NCBI RefSeq assembly: GCF_032854445.1
Contig: NC_088307.1
Coordinates: 9,684,017 to 9,748,016, forward strand
Source: Liolophura sinensis
Taxonomy: Eukaryota; Mollusca; Polyplacophora; Chitonida; Chitonidae
DNA: 64,000 nucleotides
Direction of reading: 5' to 3'
Made by a program: the position numbers and the translations under genes. The notes below the pieces were generated by a model, which saw only the letters and a program-made list of their open reading frames with translations, was not told the origin of the DNA and made no database searches. Below, in pieces: positions 1 through 14,000 of this stretch; the first letter of the stretch is position 1; each line of letters opens with the position of its first letter.

Positions 1-226
1 TTTCTTGCCCAAAGTCTACAGATGTATTCAGAAATAGTACAAGGTAATGCTTACTCACTAGCAAAATGAATTACAACAAAGTTGTAAGGGAAAAGCTTGT
101 TTTCATCCCAGAGTTGATGACAATAGAGAACATGGATATACATGTAAGTTTCATTCACAGAGCAGTTAATGATTTTGAATACCAGATGTATAAATGACTT
201 GTAAATACCTGTATTCCTACCTGTAG

Positions 227-3200
227 GGTATTCCTGGGGATAGTGGTATACCTGGCGAGGCTGGGAAAGAGGGACCTCCAGTAAGTATTCGCCTGTCTTT
301 AAGGTTGTAACTTTTCACCTGTACAGCACCTGGTTACCAGGTGTCAAGACTGCCAATGTAAGTTTCTCAAGGGAGTAACTTTTCACCTGTATATCAGTTG
401 ATTACCAGGTGTTATGAGCGGAAATGTAAGTTTCTCCAGATTGTAAATTCTCACCTGTCTATCATGTAATTACCAGGTGTCATGGTCGTGAATGTAAGTT
501 TCTCAAGGCTGTAACTTCTCACCTGTCAGTCACTTAATTGCCAGGTGTCATGGTCGTGAATGTAAGTTTCTCTTTCTGGGAGTCTGTCTTGATTCCAATA
601 AAGAAACAGTGAAAAAAACTTATTTTCACAAATCAGTAAAGATCTCTGATACAGCTCACACTTTACCATGTACTTGACTTGAGAAAAGGGATTAAAGGAC
701 AATTTGAACATACAAGGATGTAAAATTGGTCTCTCACAGATTCTCGAGAGATGAAGATACAGGAATCCGCTTAGATTTTGGTAAAATTTGATGGAAAATA
801 AACTGTACATGTATATGTATTCCTTAGACCTGATCAAGCTTGGGTAAATAATGTTGTTATGTGTAGATAGAAGGATGTTAAAGCCAGCTGGATCTTCTTT
901 GAGTAATTGGTTTAAGAATGATGCAGACTGTTTTCATAAATGAATCGCATGTATGTTTCAGTGCCTGTATTCTTGTTTGTAGTTGCTGTTATCGTTTGTT
1001 GTCTTTTTGTCAGGGTCCCCCTGGTCCAAAAGGTGTGCCCGGAGGTCCAGGTGGAGAGGGACCCGTGGGCTTCCCAGGCAAACGCGGTCATCCAGGCCCT
1101 GCGGTACGTATATAAATGTACCATAGCATAGTTCATATGTCATAGTTTATCAGAGAGGTTTGTTTGTATACAGTACTACTCTAGCATGTTTTTCAAGAAT
1201 TTATATGAGGTTTCCTGGATAAATGTGATATCGGATGTGTTTGGAAGAATTCTGCTGATTATATATCCTGGCATGATTACTGGGGTATTTGGTTTTACAT
1301 GTAAAATATCCAGATGTAACCTACAGCTGTACCTATTGATCACTAACTCGTACAGAATTAATAATTTTGCTATGACTTTTTGTGGATTATATACTAGTGT
1401 ACATGGAAGATTGATTGAAGAGCTTGTGTATTACATGTAACATGTACCAAGTCGGTCCATTTCACAAGAAGTGACGCAGCTTTGACATCAGCCAATGAGA
1501 AATTATCAGGAGCTTTATTTAATCGCTTTGTTGTCTGAAACATGATCAGTAATAACAAATGAGGTCACAGGAACCAAGCTTGAAAGCTGGTTTGTTTGTG
1601 GGTTTTGGCTGTGAACTTTGTCAGAAACATGAATTGCCGAAGGGCAGTGGTTTTATCTAGGCATTCCACTTGCCTCAAGTTAACCTGACTGCTGTCCCAA
1701 AGGTAAAATATTCTGGAGTATGGCATTACCTATATCATTTACATTTACAGGGTTTTCATTTTGAATTAGAGAAGGAGACTAGAGCTCAAAAGTAGGCAGC
1801 TGAATTAAAACTGATTCTTTCACAGTTACTGTTGGTTTGAATGGTCAGAATACCCAAAGTAGGCGGCTACAGAGATAGCTGTGGACAGCTGTCTGCAGCC
1901 TGCTATGGTCAGAATATCCAAAGTAGGCGGCTACAGAGATAGCTGTAGACAGCTGTCTGCAGCCTGCTATGGTCAGAATATCCAAAGTAGGTGGCTACAG
2001 AAATAGCTGTAGACAGCTGTCTACAGCCTGCTATGGTCAGAATATCCAAAGCAGGCAGCTACAGAGATAGCTGTAGACAGCTGTCTGCAGCCTGCTATGG
2101 TCAGAATATCCAAAGTAGGCGGCTACAGAAATAGTCTACAGCCTGCTTCATGCCCTTTTTGAACACCTTGCATGTACATGACATCTTCTTGTTTGATGTC
2201 ATGGCATCCGGAGTGAAATATCAAAATGGAATAACAAATGTTATATCTATCATGTGATAAAAAAAACATTGACAATATACTTACATCTATATATAAATAA
2301 CAGTTAATTTTTCCTCAAGCTGGGCCAGCTGATTATTCCTTGTAGAAGGGAAATGATGGTTGGAATGTCTTTGTTCTTTTTAATCTTCTCCAGGGTAAAG
2401 ATGGTACAAAGGGTGAGCCTGGACCTCCAGGTGCCATGGGACCCAGGGTAAGAATACAGCGCTGTTAAAGCAGAATGTTTTATACATTTGTTGTACCAAT
2501 TATGTTTATGGATGGAGATTTTACAAAAATCTTGTGATTTCAAGAAATATGATGTAAGTATGGCACATGACTTTCTGTATTTTTCGATATTTTCATGTAT
2601 GGAAATGCAACTGAAGTGTAGATTCAGGTTTGGCCAAAAGCACGTTTTATTGCTTTTGGTGATTTTCTTAAGTGTCCATTAAACTAGCTTTTCTCAAAAA
2701 TATGAAATATACATGTATGTATTAAGGGTTATTTTCTCAGACAATTTCTAGTGCACATGAGGTGCGAGGTTCAAATCCGATCTTGGCCCAGGAATTTGTA
2801 GATACCCCCCACTGTCACTGTTTGTAGGGCATTGGTGACAATAAACTGTTGACTTCACTCATGTGGCAGTTTGTGCAGCCTAACTTTCGACCAGTTGTCT
2901 TAAACCAATGATTATGTGATGTGCATATGTGTACATCACATTTAGGAAACTTCATCAAAGGCCGGTGGTTTACCCAAGGCACTCTGGTTTCCTTTACCCA
3001 TACAACCAATATTTTCCCAGAAGCATAGTGAAGCGGCATCAAAGGATGTAAACACTATAAGTAAAAAGGTGATGATTGTCCAGAATACACCAACTAACAA
3101 TGTTTAAAGGAAAAGTAAAGAGCAGTAGTAAGGACTGAAACATCTGAGCTCATCTGTGTTTAAAGGAGAAGAAAATATAAAAATGACGAAAACACCAACT

Positions 3201-6200
3201 AACATTGTTTAAAGGAAAAGTCAAGAGCAGTAGTAAGGACTGAAACATCTGAGCTCATCTTTGTTTAAAGGAGAAGAAAATATAAAAATGACGAAAACAC
3301 CAACTAACATTGTTTAAAGGAAAAGTCAAGAACAGTAGTAAGGATTGAAACATCTGAGCTCATCAGTGTTTAAAGGAGAAGAAAATATAAAAATGATGAA
3401 AACACCAACTAACAATGTTTAAAGGAGAAGTAAAGAGCAGTAGTAAGGACTGAAACATCTGAGCTCATCTGTGTTGAAAGGAGAAGAAAATATAAAAATG
3501 ACGAAAACACCAACTAACATTGTTTAAAGGAAAAGTAAAGAGCAGTAGTAAGGACTGAAACATCTGAGCTCATCTGTGTTTAAAGGAGAAGAAAATATAA
3601 AAATGACGAAAACACCAACTAACATTGTTTAAAGGAAAAGTAAAGAACAGTAGTAAGGATTGAAACATCTGAGCTCATCAGTGTTTAAAGGAGAAGAAAA
3701 TATAAAAATGACGAAAACACCAACTAACATTGTTTAAAGGAAAAATAAAGAACAGTAGTAAGGATTGAAACATCTGAGCTCATCAGTGTTTAAAGGAGAA
3801 GAAAATATAAAAATGACGAAAACACCAACTAACAATGTTTAAAGGAGAAGTAAAGAGCAGTAGTAAGGACTGAAACATCTGAGCTCATCTGTGTTGAAAG
3901 GAGAAGAAAATATAAAAATGACGAAAACACCAACTAACATTGTTTAAAGGAAAAGTAAAGAGCAGTAGTAAGGACTGAAACATCTGAGCTCATCTGTGTT
4001 TAAAGGAGAAGAAAATATAAAAATGACGAAAACACCAACTAACAATGTTTAAAGGAAAAGTAAAGAGCAGTAGTAAGGGCTGAAACATCTGAGCTCATCA
4101 GTTTTAAAGGAGAAGAAAATATAAAAATGACGAAAACACCAACTAACATTGTTTAAAGGAGAAGTAAAGAGCAGTAGTAAGGACTGAAACATCTGAGCTC
4201 ATCTTTGTTTAAAGGAGAAGAAAATATAAAAATGACGAAAACACCAACTAACAATGTTTAAAGCAAAAGTAAAGAGCAGTAGTAAGGACTGAAACATCTG
4301 AGCTCATCTTTGTTTAAAGGAGAAGAAAATATAAAAATGACGAAAACACCAACTAACAATGTTTAAAGGAAAAGTAAAGAGCAGTAGTAAGGACTGAAAC
4401 ATCTGAGCTCATCTTTGCTTAAAGAAGAAAATATAAAAATGACGAAAACACCAACTAACAATGTTTAAAGGAAAAGTCAAGAGCACTAGTAAGGACTGAA
4501 ACATCTGAGCTTATCTTTGTTTAAAGGAGAAGAAAAAGATATAAAAATGATGCAAACTTCAGATGAAACAAATTTATTAGAAATGCGTCACATCCTAATC
4601 AAGGACTTTTTTATGCAAAGGCTGTATACAACTGTATATACCAAGAGGGGTCTCAAATACCATATTTACAAATAACTGTTCACATTCTATCATCTGAACT
4701 TACATAAGTCTTATGTTTTCTCCACGTTTAAGATTTTGACAATCACTCATTGTCATAAATGTGCTGTACAGGTTTGTTTCTGTTCACTTGATAGGGTGAC
4801 AAAGGAGCTCAGGGCTTCCCCGGACCTCAAGGGCCTCAGGGTATCATGGTAAGTGAGAACAGAAAACTCATTAATTTAAAAATGAAAGTGTAACCAGCTG
4901 TAAGATGTAACATAGAGAAGAGAGAGTGCAAAACATCTCACCAAGATTAAGCTGTTAACAAGAATTTGAAGTGAATCTTGAAATGAAGGGAATTGATAAA
5001 ATGGCGCTCTGTCGTAATATTAATAACATCTATAGACTTGTTCATGGGTTTGATATCGAGCCTGCAAAATGTTCATGAAAATTGTAACATGCTCTATTTG
5101 TCACTAAGGATGTTAATGGCAGTGTAATTTACTGGGTATTTAGACTATACAAGCAGATATTTGTAGGAAAATGTAAAGACTGTTTGTCCTGACATCAGTT
5201 TACTGTAATTTGGTGGAATACTTCAGCCCAGGGCAGATTTGTTGTGGAAAACAAGATTTTTAGATCCCAATGTCACATGATCAGGAATTTGTTTAATTTT
5301 TTATTTTTCAAGATTCCAACAGCGAAAAATACTGTGATATAGACAGTTAAAGGTCTTGTGAAGGCACAAAACTGTCATTTTGCCTATTGTCACATGACAT
5401 TTCTATCAACACTGTAAAAATATTTTTCTACCATGCAACGTCTCTCACATCATGTCTAATAAGTGGTCAGGGATGTTCATTGAAGACCACTTGTCTACCA
5501 CCAAAACTATGTATCTTTATGTCACACCTTTATTACATTCACCTGTATTTCTGTATTCTAGGGCAAACCAGGTATGAGAGGTCCAGCTGGACCTAGAGGA
5601 GAGAAAGGTGACCAGGTAAAAACCAGAAAAGGGTGATCTCTTACCAATGTATCCTAAAAAAACATGTGATAATTTAAAAGCTTTTGGTTGCAAAATATAT
5701 AGAAAAATATTGATTCATCAAGTAAAAACAGATGCACATATGCCAAGGTTTAGGAGTATTTCCGAAGGGCGTGCTGAGCTATCTTACATAAACTGTAGCT
5801 GCCTTAATTAAGTTTGTAAGCGTCACAAAGCCTAGGCACATGCCTGTCCATCACTGTAATGCCCAATTTGCGCCAAAAGACAAAATCCACCAATACATAA
5901 GCTTTATTTTGGCATCAGTATTTTAAAATGTCTTTTGATACATTGAAACCCTTTTTCCTTAGAGAAATTTTAGTCTTCACTGTATTAAACTTCCTTGTTG
6001 AAAAAATTAAATAATTTAGATTTATTTATAAACTAGGACATTTTTTGTGTCAAAATTGGGATATACTTATATATTGTGTTAAAAACTAGAACAGCTATGC
6101 TCAATATTACATGAGCAAATCATATTATTTTATTAATAGTATCTATTGTTAAAAAAATGAAAGCTGTCAAAATATCTAGAAATTTTGATTTAAGAATCTT

Positions 6201-9200
6201 TTTGTTAACTTTGTGATTTTGTTTGTGTTGTAGGGCTTTGAAGGACCCCCTGGGCTCCCTGGTGGCCCTGGGTTGGTTGGACAAAGGGTATGTACATAAT
6301 TTGTTCAGCTCCAAGGAGCAGGAGTCTTATTCTTAGTTACACCATTAGTATACTGTGTTAAACTTTTCAGTGGGTCTACTATTAGCAGTGGAGCCTGGTA
6401 TTAACTTTAGTCTGGACTGTAGCCGGATTAGTTATGCATTAAAACAAGACTGGTATTAAGAGCTAAACCTGGCTTAAATAGTAATATATTTTTGGACAAT
6501 TTCCATGATTCTAGAAGAAAGATGCAGGACATCATCTCAAGATTATGGTATTCTCATTATTTTTAGATTTAATTTGATAATTGAGTGTGTGTGTGTGTGT
6601 GTGTCTGATTGTAGGGTTACCCTGGACCACCTGGGCCTGTGGGACCTCCAGGAGAAGACGGGGATAAGGTGAGTGCTAAAAGTGTGGATATGTCTATAAC
6701 AATACATGAGCAAAGAGAAAACGCTGTTTTAAAGTACAGTGCTGTAATTTAACCTTAGAATCTGATACGAAGGGTCATAAAATAGGTATCGTCCTACTTT
6801 CCGAACAATCCTTCAAACGTATTTCCTAGGTGAAGGTTATCACGCCAGAGCGGGTCAATAACCCAGGAGCCTGTCACCAATGCAGTCGCTGTGAGTTCAA
6901 GTCAAGCCCTGGCTGGCTATCTCTCCGCACGTACGTGGAAAGGTGTGGCAGCAACCTGTGGATGGTAGTGGGTTTCTCGGGCGCTGTATAGTTTGCTCCC
7001 ACCATAATTGTGGCTGCTCTTGTATAAGTGAAATATTCTTGGGTGTGGTGTGAAACACCAATCAAGGAAACAGGTCGAATTCTAAGATGACTATTACTAT
7101 CAGAATCAGGTTTAGATATGCAAATAGCTCTGTTTTTGTTTTGTTCATTTTGCACATTGATTCATTTAGGCTTATGTACACGTTGGCTCTTACAACTCAG
7201 TCCTGATCGGCTTAAGTAAGGCTTGAGAGTGTGATGATACTATTAAAGAAACAAAATTTTTTAAAAATTAAAAAAAAAGAAAATTGTGTACATTCCGGTT
7301 TAATATATATATGTGCTGCAGATGAATTGGTCTGAATATTAGGTCTTCATTAAATGTATGTTCTTTGGGGTTAACCCAACTGACCCCTCAAAAACACTTT
7401 CGTTTTCATTTTAGGGAGACACGGGTCCAGTTGGAAGTCGTGGTTTTAAGGGAGATCATGGTGTGATGGTAAGCATACATTGAAAAAGCATTTTCTTTTG
7501 TGTGTGTGTATATATATATATATATAACTCTTTCTTTTCTTAAGGCACATTTACAAAATAAAGACCCCATCAGTGTTTTGAATTCCAGAGACCCTTTATG
7601 AAAATAAATCCGTTCAGTTTACACGTAGTTACATGCATCTGTGTAATAATGTTTGGATTGTTTTGTATTCTTAGTGGTTATCACCCAACTTTTGTAACTT
7701 TTTGTGAAAAGAAATATAGCCTTTTATATGGTTTTACTAAGTAAATACTGCATGCGGATGTCAAGAAGATGGAAACGCCAAATAGATGTACATATTGCAT
7801 TTGGCTCGTGAATATAGCGTCATTTAGCTGTAAGCTATGAGGATAGTTAGTTGACCTCAACAAAGTTACTTCCCCTTATTCCTCAACCTTTTCACATGTA
7901 AAAGAGCAATTTGTGCACCTTTTTAATGTGATATTGGAGAGAAAACTAAATTGGTTGGCTTGGCCAGCTTTAAGGCTTCACAAAGAATATGATTTTATCA
8001 GTCTGCACAAAATAATGCATTCAGAATACTACCATGCTTGATTAAACACCTTGCAAACATGCGAAAAGGTTGAAGAATGTTTACTACATCATGTAGAAGG
8101 CACAAGAATAAATGGCTTGTAAGAGCTAGACAAGTGACAAAACGGCTGCGTCTTTAAATAGAAGCAGGGTTATTTGATAAGGATCTAGGGAGCTTGAATT
8201 GTTTATTTCAGTTACAATCTGCAGTGCTTTCAGATGCTTTTGATGTCATTCCAGCATAATTGCATATGCCAGGTGCATTGCCTCATAAGCAATATTAGTA
8301 TGTCACAACAGGCAAATTTTACAGATAGTGTAAAAGATTTTGCTTTTATGAACTCTTCAGATATTGGGGGTTACTAGTGTTACTCATTAGAAATCCTTTT
8401 GGTGTTGGGCTCCAAGCTTCTTTGAGAACTGGAGTAATCTCTTTTAATAACAGTATTTCTTGTACAACTACATTTTGTGTTTTTCTCCTTATTTCACAGG
8501 GTCCCCCAGGACCACGAGGGCCTCAAGGGCTGATGGGACCCCCAGGTTTACCGGTTTGTACCCAAATTTACTGTTGTCTCCATCCATCCAAATAACATCA
8601 TGGTCTGAGCATTTTTATCCTGCAATAGTCACTGGCTCGAATCCGGCTCTTGCTTGTGGCTTCGAAGTCACTGCACCCTGCAATGGGATGTGGTTAATTT
8701 GGGACAGTTCATTTTCCTACATCCACATACCTAATGGTTGTGCTATATTACAGTGAGTGCTGGCTTCCTCTCCAGCTGTACATGGGAAGGTCTGTCAGCA
8801 ACCTGCAGATGGTCGTGGGTTTCCCCCGTGCTCTGCTCGGTTTCCACCCACCATAATGCTGACCGCTGTTGTATAAGTGGAATATTCTTGAGTACGGTGT
8901 AAAACACCAATCAAATAAATAAATATTACAGTGAGAAATTCTCGAGTGCAACCAAGTAAATATATCAAGTAAATTTTCAGCTTCTTTCTTGAAAAAAAAA
9001 ATATGTTATTTATTTTTTTTTTCGACTATGAAAAGGATATTGGAAATAAATCGTTTTTGTGCATGTAGGATAATGCTGTCAGAACTGATCATTCTAAATC
9101 AATGGACAGTGAGTGTTCACTTGTATTACATTATACCGGTGGCTTGAGCTTGTTAATATCTTGGGTATGGTTAACTATTGCAGTTATGAGGGAGGCTGAT

Positions 9201-11021
9201 TGCTGGTTTCATGGGATTCAGTTTTCCTGAATTTTATATAATCCAAAATTAGAAATAAAATGTTCTATGCAATGTGAAAAGTAACTGTTTGAAGCAAGTA
9301 CATTGAGAGTGTATGTGTTATACTCTGGTGCTATATAACGAAGGTGTAACTAAGGTTCACAAGTTCAATACAAACCTCCGACAGGGAATTCATAAATTCC
9401 TCAGCTCTCACTGTCGGTGAAGGCCTTGCTGACTTTAAGCGAATTACAGCGCTCGTGTGGCCTTTTGTGCAGCCCAGTACCATATGAAGATCACATGTCT
9501 TCCACCAATTTGTGCTGTCTACTGTTTGCTGAAGACCACATGTCTTCCACCAATTTGAACTGTCTACTGTTTGCTGAAGACCACTTCTTCCACTAATTTG
9601 TGCCGTCTACTGTTGGCTGAAGACCACATGTCTTCCACCAGTTTGTGCTGTCTATTGTTTGCTGAAGTCTGCATGTCTTCCGCCAGTTTGAACTGTCTAC
9701 TGTTTGCTGAAGACCATGTGTCTTCCACCAATTTGAACTGTCTACTGTTTGCTGAAGACCATATGTCATCCACCAATTTGAACTGTCTACTGTTTGCTGA
9801 AGACCACGTCTTCCGCTAATTTGTGCCTTCTACTGTTTGCTGAAGACCACATGTCTTCCACCAGTTTGCACTGTCTACTGTTTGCTGCAGACCACATCTC
9901 TTCCACCAATTTGCGCCATCTACTGTTTGCTGAAGACCACATTTCTTCCATCAATTTGCGCCATCTACTGTTTGCTGAAGACCACATTTCTTCCACCAGT
10001 TTGCGCTGTCCACTGTTTGCTGAAGACCACATGTCTTCCACCAGTTTGCACTGTCTACTGTTTGCTGAAGACCACATCTCTTCCACCAATTTGCGCCATC
10101 TACTGTTTGCTGAAGACCACATTTCTTCCATCAATTTGCAATGTCTACTGTTGTTGAAGACCACATGTCTTCCACCAGTTTGCGCTGTCTACTGTTGTTG
10201 AAGACCATGTCTTCCACCAGTTTGCGCTGTCTACTGCTTGCTGAAGACCACATGTCTTCCACCAATTTGCGCTGTCTACTGTTCGCTGAAGACCATGTTT
10301 TCCACCAGTTTGCGCCATCTACTGTTTGCTGAAGACCATATGTCTTCCACTAATAAAGCTTGCAGGTCCGTATTTCACATGTGAGAAAGTTTGTCAGTAT
10401 CTTGCCAAAGGTCAGTGGTGGAATCAAGTTTTCTCCACACATAAATGGTCATCCTGTATAAGTGGAAAATTTTAGATTATGGCATTATCAGTCAATCAGT
10501 CAATCTGAATCTGTGGTTTATTTTATATACATACATGATATATTCTCAGGGCCCCATGGGTGAGATGGGAGAGAGAGGAGAGCCAGGTCCTCCAGGTATG
10601 AAGGTAAGTCACATAAGATTAAAGGGGCACCACCCTGCCAGGATTCACGGGATGATGTCCTGAGGACAGCACTGTATTGTGTAGGCCTGAATTCCATTGA
10701 GTACATTCAAATCTAGCTCGGATTAGCTGGTCTTAATTATCTGTTGGGAAATTCAGGCTCTTGGCAAGTATTGCAGTAAGTAAGTGAATCGTATTCGTAA
10801 TCTTAGAAATTTGACGTTTCTAATAAAGTAAAAAAATCCTTAATGAGCATTAAAACTGAAGTAAGTAAAATAGTGGACTTGATCATGTTTTGTGTTACAT
10901 TGTTGTTTGGCAGGGAGCAGAGGGCCCCAGGGGTATGCCAGGTCCCACAGGACCCCCAGGTCAGCAGGGTATGCCAGGTTTTCCTGGAGACCCCGGAGCA
11001 GCAGGAGACCCTGGACAGCCT
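227..11021 (+). CDS. Collagen triple-helix exons 1-11
   Basis: Exon coordinates: 227-280, 1014-1103, 2394-2447, 4795-4848, 5562-5615, 6234-6287, 6615-6668, 7415-7468, 8500-8553, 10550-10603 and 10914-11021. All are 54 nt except 1014-1103 (90 nt) and 10914-11021 (108 nt). Each begins with GGN and ends in phase 0, so any one can be skipped without breaking the frame or the Gly-X-Y register. No interruption of the triplets is seen. The 10550 exon contains GEMGERGEP, a GER triplet of the kind found in integrin-binding collagen motifs; binding is not shown. Confidence 0.93.
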
Positions 11022-14000
11022 GTAAGTGGTTAACACATCCCCTCTGTTGTCAGTATTATGGCCCCTAAGGCCAGTGTTGTGGCTCATTTTGACACGGTTT
11101 TCAGGTTTTATCCAGAATTCATGATTTTGTTGTACTAAATAAAGGTCTAATTTCCTGAGAGATTACTGTATTTCACCCAAAGTTTAGCATTTTTCAAGTC
11201 ACACATTTTGCTAGACTCTGATTGATTCTTCCACTTGAGCAGTTTTTGTGACATATGATTAATATCTTATCAGAAAACATTCTGTGTCCACATCAAGTGC
11301 ATCATTTTAAGGTCTTTATGTGCTTTTGAAAGCGCATTTTTACAAACCAAAAATTTGGGTAAAATACAGTATATCAAAAGTTTGCTAAATTTTGCGAGGA
11401 ATTTTCAGATTTAGAACAAGTTGGACTTTCATCTCTGCACGGACATCGTTGATATTATGAACTTTGCTTTATGCCATTTAAAACCATACAATAATATCTT
11501 AAATCCTCAACAATGAAGTCTAAATTTAGGTGCAATCTGAAAACAAAACTGTTCAGATTTTGAGGTCTGAAATGGGTTGTTTAGGTTGGGGCACATATGT
11601 ACCTACACTAGCAATTATAAAATAACCTATCCAGATTAGGTAACATTCATCTAATATGCCAACACATGCACTATGTCTGTGGTCAGTTTTGTTGAGGCTT
11701 TTTGGGTATTGGCTAAACGGTTAAATGATGACAGGATATACAAATATATGGGGCGAGTAACCCTCATATTGGGCGTGCTGTCTTCATCATGCAATGGATG
11801 CAGCAGAACGATTGAGTGAAACTCATTATAGATATTAGAGATATAACATGACTCACTTTGCATCTTTCTCCGGAGGATGAAGAACTAGAGGGGTTTCTAG
11901 TTGGAACTCTTTCGGAACTCTTTTGTGGTCAAAGGTAACGAAAGTCCTACTGTGCCATGTTAATGGTGAAAAATGTTAAGCATGCAACCTTTTTGAAATT
12001 GATTTACTGATCACCTGTCTCACCTTTTTTTCCAGAGGCACAAATGACAGCTCTTTCCTGTAGGAACTTCTCGAGTTCACAAAATGTTCAGATTCTCAGT
12101 TTTCTCTTTTATTCGTCTACTCTAAATTACTTTTTATATAGATGCCTAACATTTTTGACAGGCAACACGTTACAGTTGGACTTTTTCTACATTCAACGAT
12201 AAGACTCGAAATTTCCCTGTAAAAGAGGGTTTCACTGTTTATTGATTATGCTAAGGTGTTCAGTGGATTTTTTCTTGTGTTGTAGGGCCCACCAGGACCT
12301 TCAGGACCCCAAGGTTTGACTGGTCCAAGAGGGGATGGGGTAAGTCTTGATAGTGCTGGGTTCATTGTAGCTGTGACAAACTGAAGCATCTGTATGTCAG
12401 ATGGGGGTGAGGTGAATAGCATAGACCTCAGAAAGGATATGGGTTAAAATGCTCTTGTAAAATGGTTCCTGTAGCATTTCGGAGAAACTCAGATTTGAAA
12501 CTGAGTTATTTCCATTATATTTACTAAATAGTATTTCTTCTTAGTCATAAAATGTTTAGACATTTACTAAAGAAATCCCATATTATACTTTAAAGATTAT
12601 TAAAAATAGGGAAAAAATAGAAGGCTTAAGACCTCATCTGATGTATTCAGTTCACTGCTATTGAATATTTACTGCACAGTTTTTAGGACAGGGGTAAAAT
12701 ATGGCTAGTCTAATCTGCACCGGTAACTATCTCTTTCACAGGGCACACCTGGATTACCTGGCCCACCTGGTCATGAAGGTCTACAAGGTGCGAAGGGCGA
12801 CCCTGGAATTGAAGGGGAACCAGGAGAGCCAGGCGTTGATGGACCACCGGTGAGTGCATGTTAACTGAGACCTGTCTTTAACTGTAACATGCAGCAGAAA
12901 TTTAAATTATTGACATCGTTTTACTTTTTATTTTAGTTAGACATCTTTTCGTTATCGTTTAAATTTAACATGTGGACATCAGCATAAACTTTAGGCATTG
13001 TTCTAGAAAAAGCCAGTTTTTTTGTAACATCTGAGCTGAGTGGAAGGGTTAGTTATTCTCGTATGTACCAATTATTTGTGTACCCTCCTTATAACAGATA
13101 GGACGTAGGTTCATATACAACTCTTGGCTCGAGATTTATGTCAGGTGGTTTTGTCTGGTACATGTCTAAGTGCGATGGATTGCTGCAGGCACTCCATTTC
13201 CTTCACTCATAAAGCCTGGTCGCAGCAGTATACTAAAAACAGAAAGTTCATGATCACATCACTGTTAAAATGAAATAAATACTTATTTGTGCCAAAATTT
13301 GGGGGGGGGGGGGGGGGGGGTTGTGCTAACCTTCTAAAAGGTTAAAAAAGTAGTGGTATCTCTGCTTTTAACTGGTATTTCATTTGAACAGTAGGGGTAC
13401 AAAAGTAAAAAAAAATCAGAATGAACTGTTCTTTATACATGTGTACAAAATGTTGTTTGCTAACCTGCACTGCTACTTTCAGGGCCCACCCGGTCCAGCC
13501 GGCCCTAAGGGTGACACAGGTGCTAATGGACTTCAGGGACCACCTGGTCCCAGAGGTATTGCTGGCTTTGATGGCAAAGGGAGAACCGGTAAGTGGAGCA
13601 GTTTACATACTGGGGAAAGCTTGTGTGAACAAGTAGTGGAATCAAATGGTTATGTTGTACCTAACATTTAGGAAAGTAAATTGGTTTGGATGCTCCCATA
13701 AACGGTAGTTAACAGATAGTTTAATAATGTCAGTAATGTACGTCATGACACTGCTATTAAAAGAAGCTTTAACTGTTAGGCGGGAATATCCCATGGTAGT
13801 CAGCGTCCTCAAAGTGTCTAGTGAATTGGCATTGTTCAGATAGTCAGATTGTGCTGTTTATATTTTTCTCTTGTAAGCAATTCAGGTATCTTTATTCCTC
13901 TACATTTTGGAGTATAAAAGAGTAGCTTTCAGTTCAATTTTTGCACATTTTTAATTTGATTTTGGAGACTTCATTGGTTGGGTTGGCCAGTTTCAGGGCT

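Noticed and set aside
9564-10332. Several 60-135 codon open frames on both strands
   Set aside because: They are readings of the 45-bp minisatellite; all frames show the same 15-residue periodicity.
13301-13320. Poly-G run as a functional G-quadruplex
   Set aside because: A single homopolymer run in an intron with no further support; may be partly a sequencing artefact.
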